Source of the DNA: Helicoverpa zea
Taxonomy: Eukaryota; Arthropoda; Insecta; Lepidoptera; Noctuidae
DNA: 64,000 nucleotides
Assembly: GCF_022581195.2 (NCBI RefSeq)
Contig: NC_061469.1
Coordinates: 7,744,501 to 7,808,500 of the forward strand
Reading direction: 5' to 3'
Shown here: one piece after another, positions 12,901-24,500 of the stretch
Layout of the letters: every line of letters starts with the position of its first letter
Position numbering within the stretch: position 1 is the stretch's first letter
Made by a program: the position numbers and the translations under genes
The notes under the pieces: model-generated
Told to the model about the DNA's origin: nothing
What the model saw: only the letters and a program-made list of their open reading frames with translations
Databases searched by the model: none

Positions 12901-13949
12901 TGGCAATGGCTATTGACCTGAGGCGTTAGTAGCTAGAGTAGGGCGAATGAATGATAATTATCATTCAGTAAGTAGGTCACATGAAACTTTATTTTGATTT
13001 CATAATTGTGGTTTTTTCTGCCTTATAAGGTTGGTTATTAATTATACAAAAAAGTTTTAAATCCAGGAAATACAGATTTTATTATTCTACACAATAAATT
13101 AAATGTAAGTTCATGTAACAGCTAATAAATCATTTTTATTATTTCCTAATTAAGCATATTAATTTCATAATGTTTACAAACAGTGTAAGCTCATTAGCAA
13201 ATTAAGACATTAATATTTATAGCTGTTACCAGCAATTTGCCCAACACCAATTGGTGAAATTGGTTACCTAATTGGCTGTTTTTTTGAGTATAAAGTAGGA
13301 AATTTATTAACACCTTTTGTGTTAGTGTTAGTGGTAGCAGTTTCTTTTTATTAGGATTCTTTATTATAAGGTTTTGAAATTCCTTTTTTCACTTTAGATA
13401 GATTAAGTTACAATAAAATAATGATAAAATAACAATTCACAGAGTAAACGCAATAGAAAATCAATAAAATTGTGCTTTAAATGTATCAGAAGTTTGTAAA
13501 AAAGGGTGAAATGATAATTACCTGTGAGTTTGAAAGTCACCCCAATCATTGTTTTCCACTGGGTAGTCACGGACATATCTCACCCATATATCTCTTACTT
13601 GGCCAGTAGAATCTACAATCAAATGATTTATATGAATACTTTGTATTACATCAAAGACAATTTAATTACTCTGAGAATTTATGACAGCCAATGAGTAATG
13701 GCGTGAATTTCTCAATTGCAAGTCTTTATTAGTATTCTTACTTTCAGACAGTAAGTGATACAAATTAATTGGTGTATTACAAACGGGCTTAAATGCCGTT
13801 AGATGCTTACCAGTTACTTTAATATTATTGACCCTTTGTATTCTCTCCCAGAGCTTGTTGAAGTTCTTGAGCATGCCGCCGATGCCTTTGACGAGCACCA
13901 GCAGGCACGCATGGTGCTGGGCATGCTGCGAGTAGTCAGGGTGCGACAT
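4285..13949 (-). CDS. TRAPPC9: TRAPP complex subunit 9 (17 exons, 1315 aa)
   Basis: Subunit of the TRAPPII vesicle-tethering complex, which acts at the Golgi and endosomes as an exchange factor for Rab11/Rab1-type GTPases (Drosophila brunelleschi). Exons in order: 13811-13949, 13522-13612, 12370-12594, 11752-12050, 11347-11517, 10623-11258, 10275-10439, 9751-9911, 9160-9397, 8324-8817, 7812-8119, 7632-7713, 7433-7557, 6984-7156, 5308-5505, 4798-5005, 4285-4519; 3948 nt in one phase. Family landmarks include MSHPDY at the start, [38 protein letters not shown] with LTSGV, and [12 protein letters not shown] near the end. The MSHPDY Met at 13949 was chosen by family alignment; an in-frame ATG at 14000 would add 17 residues. 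A Ser/Thr-rich insert of about 110 residues in exon 6 helps make it longer than the vertebrate protein. Exon 8 has a weak acceptor with no pyrimidine tract. Confidence 0.93.
5868..6262. repeat. Long inverted repeat (about 130-bp arms) in TRAPPC9 intron 14
   Basis: The left arm (about 5876-6015) and right arm (about 6118-6255) are near-perfect reverse complements. Both contain CCCCGACCC/GGGTCGGGG, CGCTAAACCCTATAAAAAG, and a CGTGTCGGGGGACCGC/GCGGTCCCCCGACACG pair at the inner ends. The loop is about 100 bp and includes a T-run. Transcribed with TRAPPC9, it would fold into a long hairpin in the pre-mRNA. Confidence 0.85.
6263..6978. repeat. Dispersed repeat with CA microsatellite and terminal GTCG/CGAC hairpin
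   Basis: Non-coding for the host gene and lying inside TRAPPC9 intron 14. It ends with a CA tract and a short hairpin at about 6948-6973 (CCCCGTCG, loop, CGTCGGGG) followed by TTAA. The same CCCGAC/GTCGGG words occur in the neighbouring inverted repeat at 5868-6262, so both may belong to one composite element. A weak minus-strand frame at 6321-6503 has no recognisable product. Confidence 0.4.
6880..6929. repeat. (AC)n microsatellite
   Basis: About 24 dinucleotide copies in the TRAPPC9 intron between the exons ending at 6984 and starting at 5505. Confidence 0.95.
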
Positions 13950-14483
13950 CACCGACTCGCCTGGCGCGTGAGACAGAATGTAGCTCACCGAAGAGCGCAT
14001 TGATATCTCATTTGCTTATCAATCACGATATTTAAGTGGTCTTACTACAAATGCACTATCCATCGCCGATAAACAAAATGATCCACTATAATCTGTGTTT
14101 ATTATCACGAATTATTTATTATTCTGTTGAATTTTTTAATTTGTTTACGTCGCGACTTTCCTAAACGGGAGGCGTATTTGACATTGACTGATTGACTGAC
14201 AAAAAAATCTGACAGACAATGTCAATATTTGTACTGGACTTTGACATTGTCAGACGACAGCTGCCTTTGACGTACCGTTCGAAAACCCAAAACCGATACA
14301 TTGGTGAAAGTAGCTGAGTAGCATTTCCAACTTGACAGCAAGAGGCTACTAGTTGCAATTTCTAAACGTATATCAACTAACCTCACTCAAAGTTGTGTTT
14401 AATGTAATGTAGTATTGTTTTGAAACACCGAAATAATAGAATTTACTTTGAAAACATAATTAGGCTAGCTAAAATATAGTACA
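13950..14483. promoter_or_regulatory. Divergent promoter region, TRAPPC9 / LSM7
   Basis: TRAPPC9 starts leftwards at 13949 (or 14000) and LSM7 starts rightwards at 14484, leaving about 0.5 kb that must hold both promoters and 5' UTRs. No clear TATA box is evident for either gene, as expected for housekeeping genes. Motif-level assignment was not possible by eye. Confidence 0.5.
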
Positions 14484-15167
14484 ATGGCTTCAAAGGAAGG
14501 AGGCGACAAAGGAAAGGTACAGTTTTTTTTTCTAATTGGCTTGAAATAATCATATGGGTTGGAGTGAAGTTCGCTAAGTGATGTTTTGATTTTTTGGAAA
14601 TTCCAGTCTTCTCAGGGTGCGGGAGACAATAAAGAGAAGAGAAGGAAGGAGTCCATCCTAGATTTAAGTAAATACTTAGAGAAGAGCATTCGTGTAAAAT
14701 TCGCTGGCGGTCGCGAGGCGGCGGGAATTCTGAAGGGATACGATCCTCTTTTGAATCTTGTATTGGACAATACTACAGAGTTTCTAAGAGGTAAATAGTC
14801 ACTATTATTTTTTCTGATTAAAGTTTTTGTTGCCTGTTACAACCCTTAATACCAGATACCCTTGCAATAATAAATTATGTATACAATATTAACCATAGAT
14901 CTTATAGGCTTCCATTCGTCAGTATGTAATATTTACTAGTCATCAAACTTATTTCTAATATAACTCGCTGACAGAGTAAAGAGCTAAGTTACTTCCGTTG
15001 TTAAAATAAATCATCTTTTCATTACAGATCCTGATGACCCATACAAACTATTGGATGATACCAGAGCACTAGGCCTGGTGGTTTGCCGAGGGACCTCAGT
15101 TGTTCTAATATGTCCCATGGACGGCATGGAAGCTATACCTAACCCCTTCATCACCCAGGAAGGGTAA
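14484..15167 (+). CDS. LSM7: U6 snRNA-associated Sm-like protein LSm7 (3 exons, 118 aa)
   Basis: Subunit of the heptameric LSm rings: LSm2-8 binds the U6 snRNA 3' end in the nucleus, and LSm1-7 promotes decapping in cytoplasmic mRNA decay. Exons are 14484-14516, 14607-14790 and 15028-15167, GT-AG, 357 nt closing on TAA. Sm motif 1 spans about residues 26-70, with ILDLSKYLEKSIRVKF at its start and GILKGYDPLLNLVLD further on. Sm motif 2 is LGLVVCRGTSVVLICP near the C terminus. The first exon encodes a short Lys/Gly-rich tail, making it slightly longer than the human protein (103 aa). The ATG at 14484 is the only upstream one in frame before the splice. A polyadenylation signal follows at 15282. 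Confidence 0.95.
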
Positions 15168-15564
15168 AACATTTAAACTAACTGTCAATTTATGTTTAAG
15201 GTGTAATTATAAATTAAGTAAACAATATTAAAACAATTTCCTTTTTTATTAAAGACAAAAGATCATTTTACTACGCTACTTAATAAATTATTGCACAAAT
15301 ACACTTTATATTTCTGTCACATAAATAAATTGTAACTTAAAGATATCACTGTCAGATTAAGTATATTTGAGTTCTTATAGAGATAACATTATCCACATAA
15401 GGAATGCTAGAGTCATTAAGCTTAATCGTATAAGCTCAAAAAATCATAATTTTTAATAAAAAAACTTAAATAAATAACATTACTGAAAAGTCAGGTCCCC
15501 TCAAATAACTCTCAATTAAGCTGGTAACTGTAAAATTATGAATAAATTATTTATTTGCAGAATA
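15168..15564. other. Convergent 3' ends of LSM7 and the chitin deacetylase-like gene
   Basis: The two stop codons face each other 397 bp apart. An AATAAA for LSM7 lies at 15282-15287. A, T-rich sequence just left of 15565 offers AATAAA on the minus strand for the chitin deacetylase-like gene (about 15548-15556). No other frame is supported. Confidence 0.55.
15282..15287 (+). terminator. Polyadenylation signal AATAAA, LSM7
   Basis: A canonical hexamer 115 nt after the LSM7 stop codon. Confidence 0.6.
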
Positions 15565-18500
15565 TCAATCAAATCCAAATTCGTTTCTTATCCAGGGATA
15601 GCTCTTTGGACATTCAGTACATGTGATCATGTATTTGTCATGTTCCAACACTTTAGAAGACAGTTTGCATGTGTTAGGCTTAACACACGCGATTTCAGAC
15701 TCTTCAATGAGACGCTCCTTGCACTGCCAAGGCTGGAATTTCTTCAACTGAATAGCAGGAGTGGGCCTCTTAATCCAATCAATCAGTTCTTTGTATGTTA
15801 CAAAATACACGTCTGGTACTTTCAATAACTCACTCAGGAATTTCTGAAATAATAATTGCAGATTACTGAGTATGCTAAGTATGCAGTATTGCAATTATTT
15901 ATTGGAAATTCAATTAATCGTTATTAAAAAAACTAACTATACTAAAAAAGTATCCCAATACTAAAAAAGAATCGCCAAAATCGTCGAACACTTAATCGTG
16001 AAAATAACTGTGGAATACATTTGTTCTTTTTACCTTGAAAGCAAGTAAATATTCATTATTTTTGAACCACGTAGAGCTCAAATGAATTCCGTAAGGTGCT
16101 CTGTTCTTCAAGTAGTGTCGTTTGAAGTTGTTCACCAAAATGTTGTACACATCTTCACCAGTGAGAGTGGATGGGCAATACTCCAGTGTGGCACACGTAT
16201 GATCGCCGTTCGAAAGAGGATTGATCACCATCTCCCATATGCCTGCGTAGCTACGCGTTGGGCAGTACTGGTTGTTCCCTGGAAATATAAAGATGAAGGT
16301 TTTAATCGAATCGTCAAAGCCCCGGTGGCCATATGCTACGACAATAATATCTGCAATTTCTAATGAAGTCTATCTTATTATAAAGTAGGCTGTAGGTGAA
16401 ATGGAGGCATCTCGCTTAAAAATCAAGTCTATCTATCATTTTAATTAGGTAAAGATTGGTAACGCTCAAAACTTTATTTTCTATTAACGCGTTCAACAAA
16501 TGCCTATCGCCAATCTCGGTATTATCCGTAACATGATCATAATTATCATGTTCGTGTTCCCCACACCAATTATCGCCTACCTATACAAACTCTTCCACTA
16601 CTTGATTCTTGTCAATATATTGACCCCGCAGCAAAAAACTTGCGTGAAGATATAGATCGTTCACATTGTAGCTGTTTGAATGTTCAGTTCAGTCGTTTCC
16701 CTATAGATGCTATTGTCATTTGTACAGACAAGATAGTTTCGTTAAAATGTATGGTGCAGTAATTAAACAGGTCACGATAGCATGACAGTCCCCATTGGAG
16801 CCACCACCAACTGGTTTCCAATTTAAGTGTCACTGTATCGGCTCGGATAGGTGTATCTATATATTTTTTTAAATGACCACAAGCCACAATGTTATGATTT
16901 TGTCAGAATAGAGGAGCAGTGAAATTCCATGGTCATATTTTTTATGAACCTGTCTAAGTGCATACTTAGGTACCTAGTTGAGAAATTACCTAAGCTAGAT
17001 GACTAACAGAGCCCGTGCCCAATAAAAAATTAAATACTATTAAAATAAACATTACTAGCTCTTAATTTGATTGAAACGTGATTCTTAAAACAGTAATTCC
17101 GCATTCCAGGTAGTTATGCGTACTGTCGCAAACAATAGCGCGCAGAACGCAATCTCTCCTCGTCTGGTGCGCGTGCGCGTCCGTCGTCATCGACAATCAC
17201 AGCTCATAACATCTTACTTAACCACTCACACGCTCTAGTTACGAGGTGCTGAGATGAATGATCGTTAAATAGTGGGTTTTAAAAATGCAATTAGCACATA
17301 CTAAACATCTTTATTTCACACATACTAAACTAAACACCTTCTTTCTACCTTAACGGTGCAAAAGGCTTCCAACCGCTCTATCATCAGTTCGTGAATCTTA
17401 CCAGTACACTGATGTGGCATCTTGTAGTCAAGTGTGTATGGCCAAAATGGAGGATCAGCCAGCGGGGCTACGACTGTAGCGTCGTATACGAAGCCAAACT
17501 CCTGCATCATCAGGAATTGTCGGTTCCAACCCACTGAAAGGAAAGGCACCCTCATGCCCCTGTCAAATGAAAGAGTAAATACATATTGGTATGGTTATCG
17601 GTGATTTGTAACAACTAGGTATAGTAATCGTTAACGAGGTTAGTAACACTGACGTGCAATTTATCCGTAAGCGATAGACGTAATGATGTCAATGTTCGAC
17701 ATCTGATCTAGATCTTCTTCAAGCTCCTAACTTCTCTAATCTTTTCCTATATCAGCAAAATATGTTTACTGAAAAGCTTTTTATGCATGTACCTGAAATC
17801 CTCCATATGAACTCTGCTGAATCTGTTAATCATATTCGCTTCACCAACCATTTCGTCGAACCAGTCTTCAACGGTGGCATTCTTCGACCACCAATCTTCC
17901 GGACCGCGACGACTACAACATTTGGAACCGTCATTATATATTATTACATCGTGGTTACATAGGTGTGCTAAAGATTTCTATTGACATTCGTTACGACTTA
18001 CGTTATTGAGTTTACTGCAATCTCATGGCCGTCATTCCACAGCTTTTGTACGTGTCTGTAATTTGTATACGGATGTGAAACGAAGAATGTCGCTTTAATT
18101 GGACAACCGTTAGGGTTCTTTCGTTCTGGGGTAAATATGTGTTTCGTGTAAGCATCCCAATTTTCGTGGTTTACTGCGCCATCGAATGTTAGTGTGATCA
18201 TTTGCGGAGTCTGTGAATATAATAAACTTCTTAATAATTGATAATGATGTAGACGTTTTTAGCTTTTTCAAGAAGGATTTGGACTGTTACCTGACTAGGA
18301 ACAAGGTTTCCGGGGATAACATTGCCTTGCTTCGAGCAAAAGCAATCAGGCAGGACGCACACTGTAGGGTCACATGGCTCCGCAGCATTAGGATCATAAT
18401 TCACGTCGCACCAGCCCTAAACAGCATTACATAAATTGAGAGAAAACTAGAATTATGATTAATGACACGGCATTAACGCCACTGTGAAAGCATGAATTAA

Positions 18501-21500
18501 GGTGGCGATTAGAAAACGATTCAGCTTACGGTGGCAATTTGCAAGTCATAATGTAGCGAATACTTGTGAAATTAAGTTTGTTTCAGTTTAGATGTAGGCA
18601 GGTAATTACTTCATCTGATGCGTCCGTGCAGTCGATGGAACCGTCGCAGAAATATTCGGCGGGAATGCAGTCGCCGTTTGAACAGCCAATGTGTGTGTCA
18701 TTGGCACAGTCGGCCATGTCTAGGAGTGGCTTCGGGATCCTGGTTTCTGAAATAAACAATTCCAAAGAACAAATGGTTAATTGTCATAATGTTTCTTTGA
18801 TGGATGCTCCTACCTACTAGCACGCATATAAGTGGGTAGGTAAACTTACTCTGCCGTTACTTTTAGCGTTTTATAATACTGTCGTATTTCTTACATCACG
18901 ACTAGGTAGTAGCTATGGGTAATCCATAGCTACATCTATCGAACACGGGTCATTCTGCCTAGTATAGACCTAAGAAAAGGCCAGCAGCGAGCCGAAGTAC
19001 TTCTGAAAAGGTGAGTTGTTTAACCGGCATTCCTGACTATTTCGCAATTACCTAAATGGACTATGTCTTCCCGCTTTGTGTCTATTTACATAAATGAACA
19101 ATTATAATTCTAGCTAGCTGTTTTTACATACATTACTTATGATAGTATCTTTTCTATATCAACTAATTAAATGATGTTTTTTTTGTAGGTATATTTATTG
19201 GGTTTCTTTTTGGAAGACTCATTTGATTGTTCTGGCGACATATGAAATCTGGTGAAGATTATAGGAGCAGTTCCTCAGTATGCAGAAAACTCAAGAATTT
19301 GTTGGTTTACTAACCCGTAGTGAGATCGCAATTGTGTACATTCTGTTGCATATCACACAGTTGCCTGTTGACATCGAACATTAAGCCGGGCGAGCAGTGG
19401 AACTCGAACACGTCGCCGTCCAAACACAGGTAGTATTTAGCACACTCGTCTATTGTCCACATTTTGTCCTCAGCTCTATCTGGGTTCCTGAATAACATGG
19501 GTAAGGATAACAAGTTACGAAAAACTGGAAAATAACAGACCAACAAAGCACATCGCATCATTCGATGTAAACAAATAAATACATAATTCATTTCGGTGTG
19601 TGTCATACAGATTTAATGCATAGCGAAAGTGAATTTCTCGAGACTCGAAGTAGGAAATGGTAATGCTGATACGAGCGTACGGGCCTGAGTCAAGGTTGCG
19701 GCGAAAGTGGCCCGGGGTCGTCGCCCGCGCAACGAAAATCGCGGAAAAATCATCCTTCTGTAATATTATGTCTGCACGCAGCGCACACGCGCTCATTATT
19801 GAAGTTTCATATTCCAAGTCTCGTTACGGAAGAAAGAGGAAGCAGTGCATATCATGCAATTTTCATTAGGAACTGATAAAAAGTTGAGTGTATCCGTTTC
19901 CCCGGTATAAATCGTCTAGTATTACGATTTAATGATGTAGTAGAAAAAATAGGTTAGTTAGAATTGGATCACATCACAAGTGACTAAGTAAGTACTTAGT
20001 CAAAGTTTAGTTAGTTATCGACTACAGGATACGGAAAAAAACGTAGGGCAACGCTCCTTTTTGTATGTTTATGAATGATGTACATGATGATGATACAATT
20101 GTGATGATAATTATTATGGAGATTTATGGAGAACCTCCACAAGTAAGATGAACAGGATAGGAGTGTCTCAAAATGCGAGTGTGTATCTGCACACAATCAT
20201 AAATATTATCTCTACGCCTATTGAAACATAGGTAGGACAGCTTTATAATATGATGATATATAAGAATTCGTTAGAAGGTACACCCCTTGAGCACCTACTA
20301 TCGTCCTTCTTGGTTACGCCTGCGCCTTGGTTAAACTCTCGTTACATTACTCTTCACCAACCATAAACATTGTTACATTGACATTACAGTTCAACAGACC
20401 CCAAAATTCACAGCAATATTGTTATGCTTTTCTCTGCTGTTTAGATATGTCTGACAAAAATCTTAATAAAGAGGAAGGTTATACGCCTGAAGATGATACA
20501 CAAAATAAACCCCAACGGACAAAAGCACAGGTGGAGGACAGTGGTGGGGTACAAATTGACGCCAATATGTGTAAAATAGATTGTGTTACATTGATGAAAA
20601 AACTTAGAATAAGGGCTGAAAACATCAAAAGTGTGTCCAAAAGCAAAGGTAATGAGCCAACAGAAGATAAAACTAATGATGAGATTACAGAGAACAAGCC
20701 GGGTGGAAGTTCTAGTGGGAAACCACCTGACAAAGTTGTCAAACTTCCTATCGATACCGTAGTGGTGTTTGGTTTGCATACAAGCAAAATCACTGACTTA
20801 CAACTTATCTTGGCAATGATAGGGATTTTATTCGCTACGGCAGTGGTGTTCATATTTCTAAATGGCGTTGTTATGTCTGTTAGGAATTTATAGTCTATGA
20901 CATTTAAAAAATGTAGGGTTGTTAGTCTATGAAAAAAAAGAATGACTGTGGTGTGAATTGTCATGATGTAAAAACCAGTGAGAACAATGTTATAATTCCT
21001 AACAAAATGTGATTGTATTTCTTTAACTATTAATAAAGACTTTCAAGAATACCAGAAGTTTGAATACCTACAATAGGTTATGGGCCCAGAACGCCCGAGA
21101 AGAAAAAATTAAAAACCGGGATTGGGTAATGAAAAACCCAACATAAAAAACAAGTGAAAAAAAAACTAAAAAACAGTAATAACAAGGAAGAAAATAAAAA
21201 ACGGTGAAAAACTAAAAAATGGAAAAACCTGAGATAATACAGATAGAAAAATTAAAAGATGCGGAAACATTTTTATTGTGGAAATTTGAATTCAATATAC
21301 ACTTAAAAGCGGCAAATCTTGCAAAAACAATTGCACAAACAAAAGAAGATGACAAGAAAAGTGACTTTAGTATCAAAGATGCTCAGGTGCAAAGAATTAT
21401 CATAAGCAGTATTGATAAGAAACTAAAAGGTCACATAATTAATTGTAACAGTGCACGTGAAATGTACGTAAAATTATGTGAAATATTCGAAGGTTCTGAG

Positions 21501-24500
21501 CAAAGAAACAAAGATGCATTATTACAAGAGTTTTTCACATATAAGAAACAAGAGAGTCAATCGCTTTCCCAATTAATAAGTGAAATAGAAAATTTACAAT
21601 TTCGTATAAATCAGCTAGGAACAAAAATAGATGATGAAATGGTCATATCCAAAATACTAAGCTGTTTACCAAATAATTTAAACTATTTTATAACTTCTTG
21701 GGAATGCATGGCAGACGATAAGAAAACCCTTCAAAATTTAACAAACAGACTTCTGGCTGAAGAAAATCGAATGTTGAAAGCAAAAGAAAGTGACAAGCAG
21801 CTAGCATTTCAAGCTACATCTTCATCTACATCAAAGAAAAAGTTTAATGCAATAAAATGTTTCAAATGTAACAAAACAGGGCACATGAAGAAAGACTGTA
21901 GAGCCTGTAGTATCTGCAAAAGGGACAACCATGAAGATAAAGACTGTAAGTTTAAAAATAAACAGTGCTCAATCTGTAAAAAAATTAATCACAGAGAAGA
22001 AAATTGTTTTTTCAAAAATAAGAATGAGAATGAAGAAAAAAGTAACAAAAGAATAGAAAAGGCATTTTTTACAAACGGTGAAATTCAAGAACCAAAACTG
22101 AAAGAATTTGTTGTAGACTCTGGGTGTACTGCACACATGACCAAAAATGTAGACATACTAAAATTTTTTGAATGCAAACCATCATCTGTTTTGACTGCAA
22201 ATGAAGAAACAATAGAGGTGAAAGGGACTGGTAAAGTCATTGGAAAAAAATGTACTCTTAATAATACCCTGCTTGTTCCTGACTTATCACAAAATTTATT
22301 ATCGGTTAATGCAGTTACAAACAATCAAGGAGTGGTTATATTTACCAAAGATAATGTAAAAATATATAAGGAGTCAGAATTAATATTAACAGGAAAAAAA
22401 GAAAACGGTTTATATAAAATTAATTTGGATGATAATAATATGCAAGAAAAAACACTGTTAATGAAAGAAAATGGCACTGCCTTAGAATGGCATCAAAGAC
22501 TTGGACATCCAGGAAAGAAAATACTAGATATATTACCAGATGTGGCAGATGGAATAAAAATAAATGGATTAAGGCAAATAGACGAATGTGAAATCTGTAC
22601 ACAAGCTAAACAAACAAGACTTCCATTTAACACAGTAAGAAACAGAGCCAGTAGACCACTTCAATTATTACATACTGATGTATGTGGACCGTTCGAAAAC
22701 AAAACGTATGATGGCTATAGTTATGTTTTAACCGTCATGGATGATTATACTCATTTTACAAAAATATACTTGCTTAAATATAAAAATGAAGTTAAAGAAA
22801 ATTTAAAACATTATATAGAAGAAACAGAAAGAGAGAGAACAGAAAAGGTATCTACCATAAGATGCGATAATGGAGGTGAATACACAAGCAATGATTTTAA
22901 AAAATGGTGTACTGAAAAGGGAATAAAACTAGATTATACAGTACCATACTCACCACAACTAAATGGTAAAGCAGAAAGACTAAATCGAACATTATTAGAT
23001 AAAACCAGAGCATTACTATTTGATTCAGGGTTAGATAAAGAAATGTGGGGTGAAGCTGTATACTGTTCTACTTATATTATAAATAGATTACCAAGTGAAT
23101 CTTTGAAGAATAAGACACCTTATGAGATGTGGCATGGTAAAAGGCCTAATATATCTAATATATGCAAGTTTGGTTCAATAGTATATGCTAAACAATTACA
23201 TTCGAATATTAAGAAACTAGATCCAAGAAGCAAAAAGTTAATCATGATTGGATATACTAATAATGGATATAGATTGTGGAATAAAGAAGAAAGAAGAATT
23301 GAAATAGCAAGGGATATTGTTATAATTAATAATAATAAGAAAATTGGAGAAAAATATGAAGAAACAGGAAGTTCGGTGATAACAGAAATAATACCAGGTA
23401 ATAATGAAGAAGAAATAAATCAAGAAGAAGAAAGTGATGACAGTTATTATGAAATAGAAGAGTTAGAACAACAAAGTAATGTAATAGAAGATAACATCCC
23501 AGATATTATTGATGAAGTAGAAAATGATGAAAATAAAGAAAGTAATACTGCAGAGATAGAAACTATAGAAACTATAAATACAAAACGACAACGGAAAAAA
23601 CCAGCTTACCTGCAAGATTATGTATTACTTACGTATGATGAAGTTATGAAGTCTGCTGAAAAGAATAATTGGGAGAAGGCCATAAATTCGGAGAAGGAAT
23701 CATTGGAAAGTAACAATACATGGGAAATAGTTGATGTAGGAAGAGCAAAAGGACACAAGATATTGTCAAGTAAATGGGTATTTTGTATAAAAGAAAATGG
23801 TACTTACAAAGCAAGACTTGTAGCAAGAGGCTTCGAACAGCAAAGCATTGACTATCAAGAAATATATAGTCCAGTAGTAAGTCAATCAGCAATAAAATCA
23901 TTAATAGCAATTGCTGCTTCAAAGGAATATGAAATGATAACTTTTGATGTGAAAACAGCATTTTTGTATGGCGAGTTAAAGGAAGACATATTTATGTATA
24001 TTCCTGAAGGATATGAAAGACAGCCTAATAAAATTTGTCATTTAAAGAAAGGACTATATGGGCTAAAACAGGCACCAATGACATGGAATAAAAGATTTAC
24101 AGAAACTTTAAGGAAACTTGGACTGAGAGCTTCAAAGTCGGATCAGTGTGTGTTTTTTAATGAAGACAAAACTATAATATTGGCTATATATGTTGATGAC
24201 GGTTTGGCCATATCAAAAGACAAGGAAAAGTTATTACAGATCTTGCATCAATTGGAAAAAGAATTTATCTTAAAAACATATGAACAACCTCAAAACTATA
24301 TAGGTTTTGAAATAAAAAGATCAGAACAAGGCATCTTGTTGCATCAGCAGAATTATACAGAAAAATTACTTAGAAAATATAATATGTATGATTCCAAAGC
24401 TGCAGATACTCCATGCATTGTGGGAAAGGAAAATGAATCTAAGGTGGCTACGTCAAATTTCCCATACAGAGAACTAGTTGGTGGATTATTGTATTTGTCA

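Noticed and set aside
17913..17999. Alternative longer exon of the chitin deacetylase-like gene ending with [11 protein letters not shown]
   Set aside because: Every acceptor further upstream gives the wrong phase or leaves an intron of about 30 nt; the acceptor at 17913-17914 keeps phase and matches the family.
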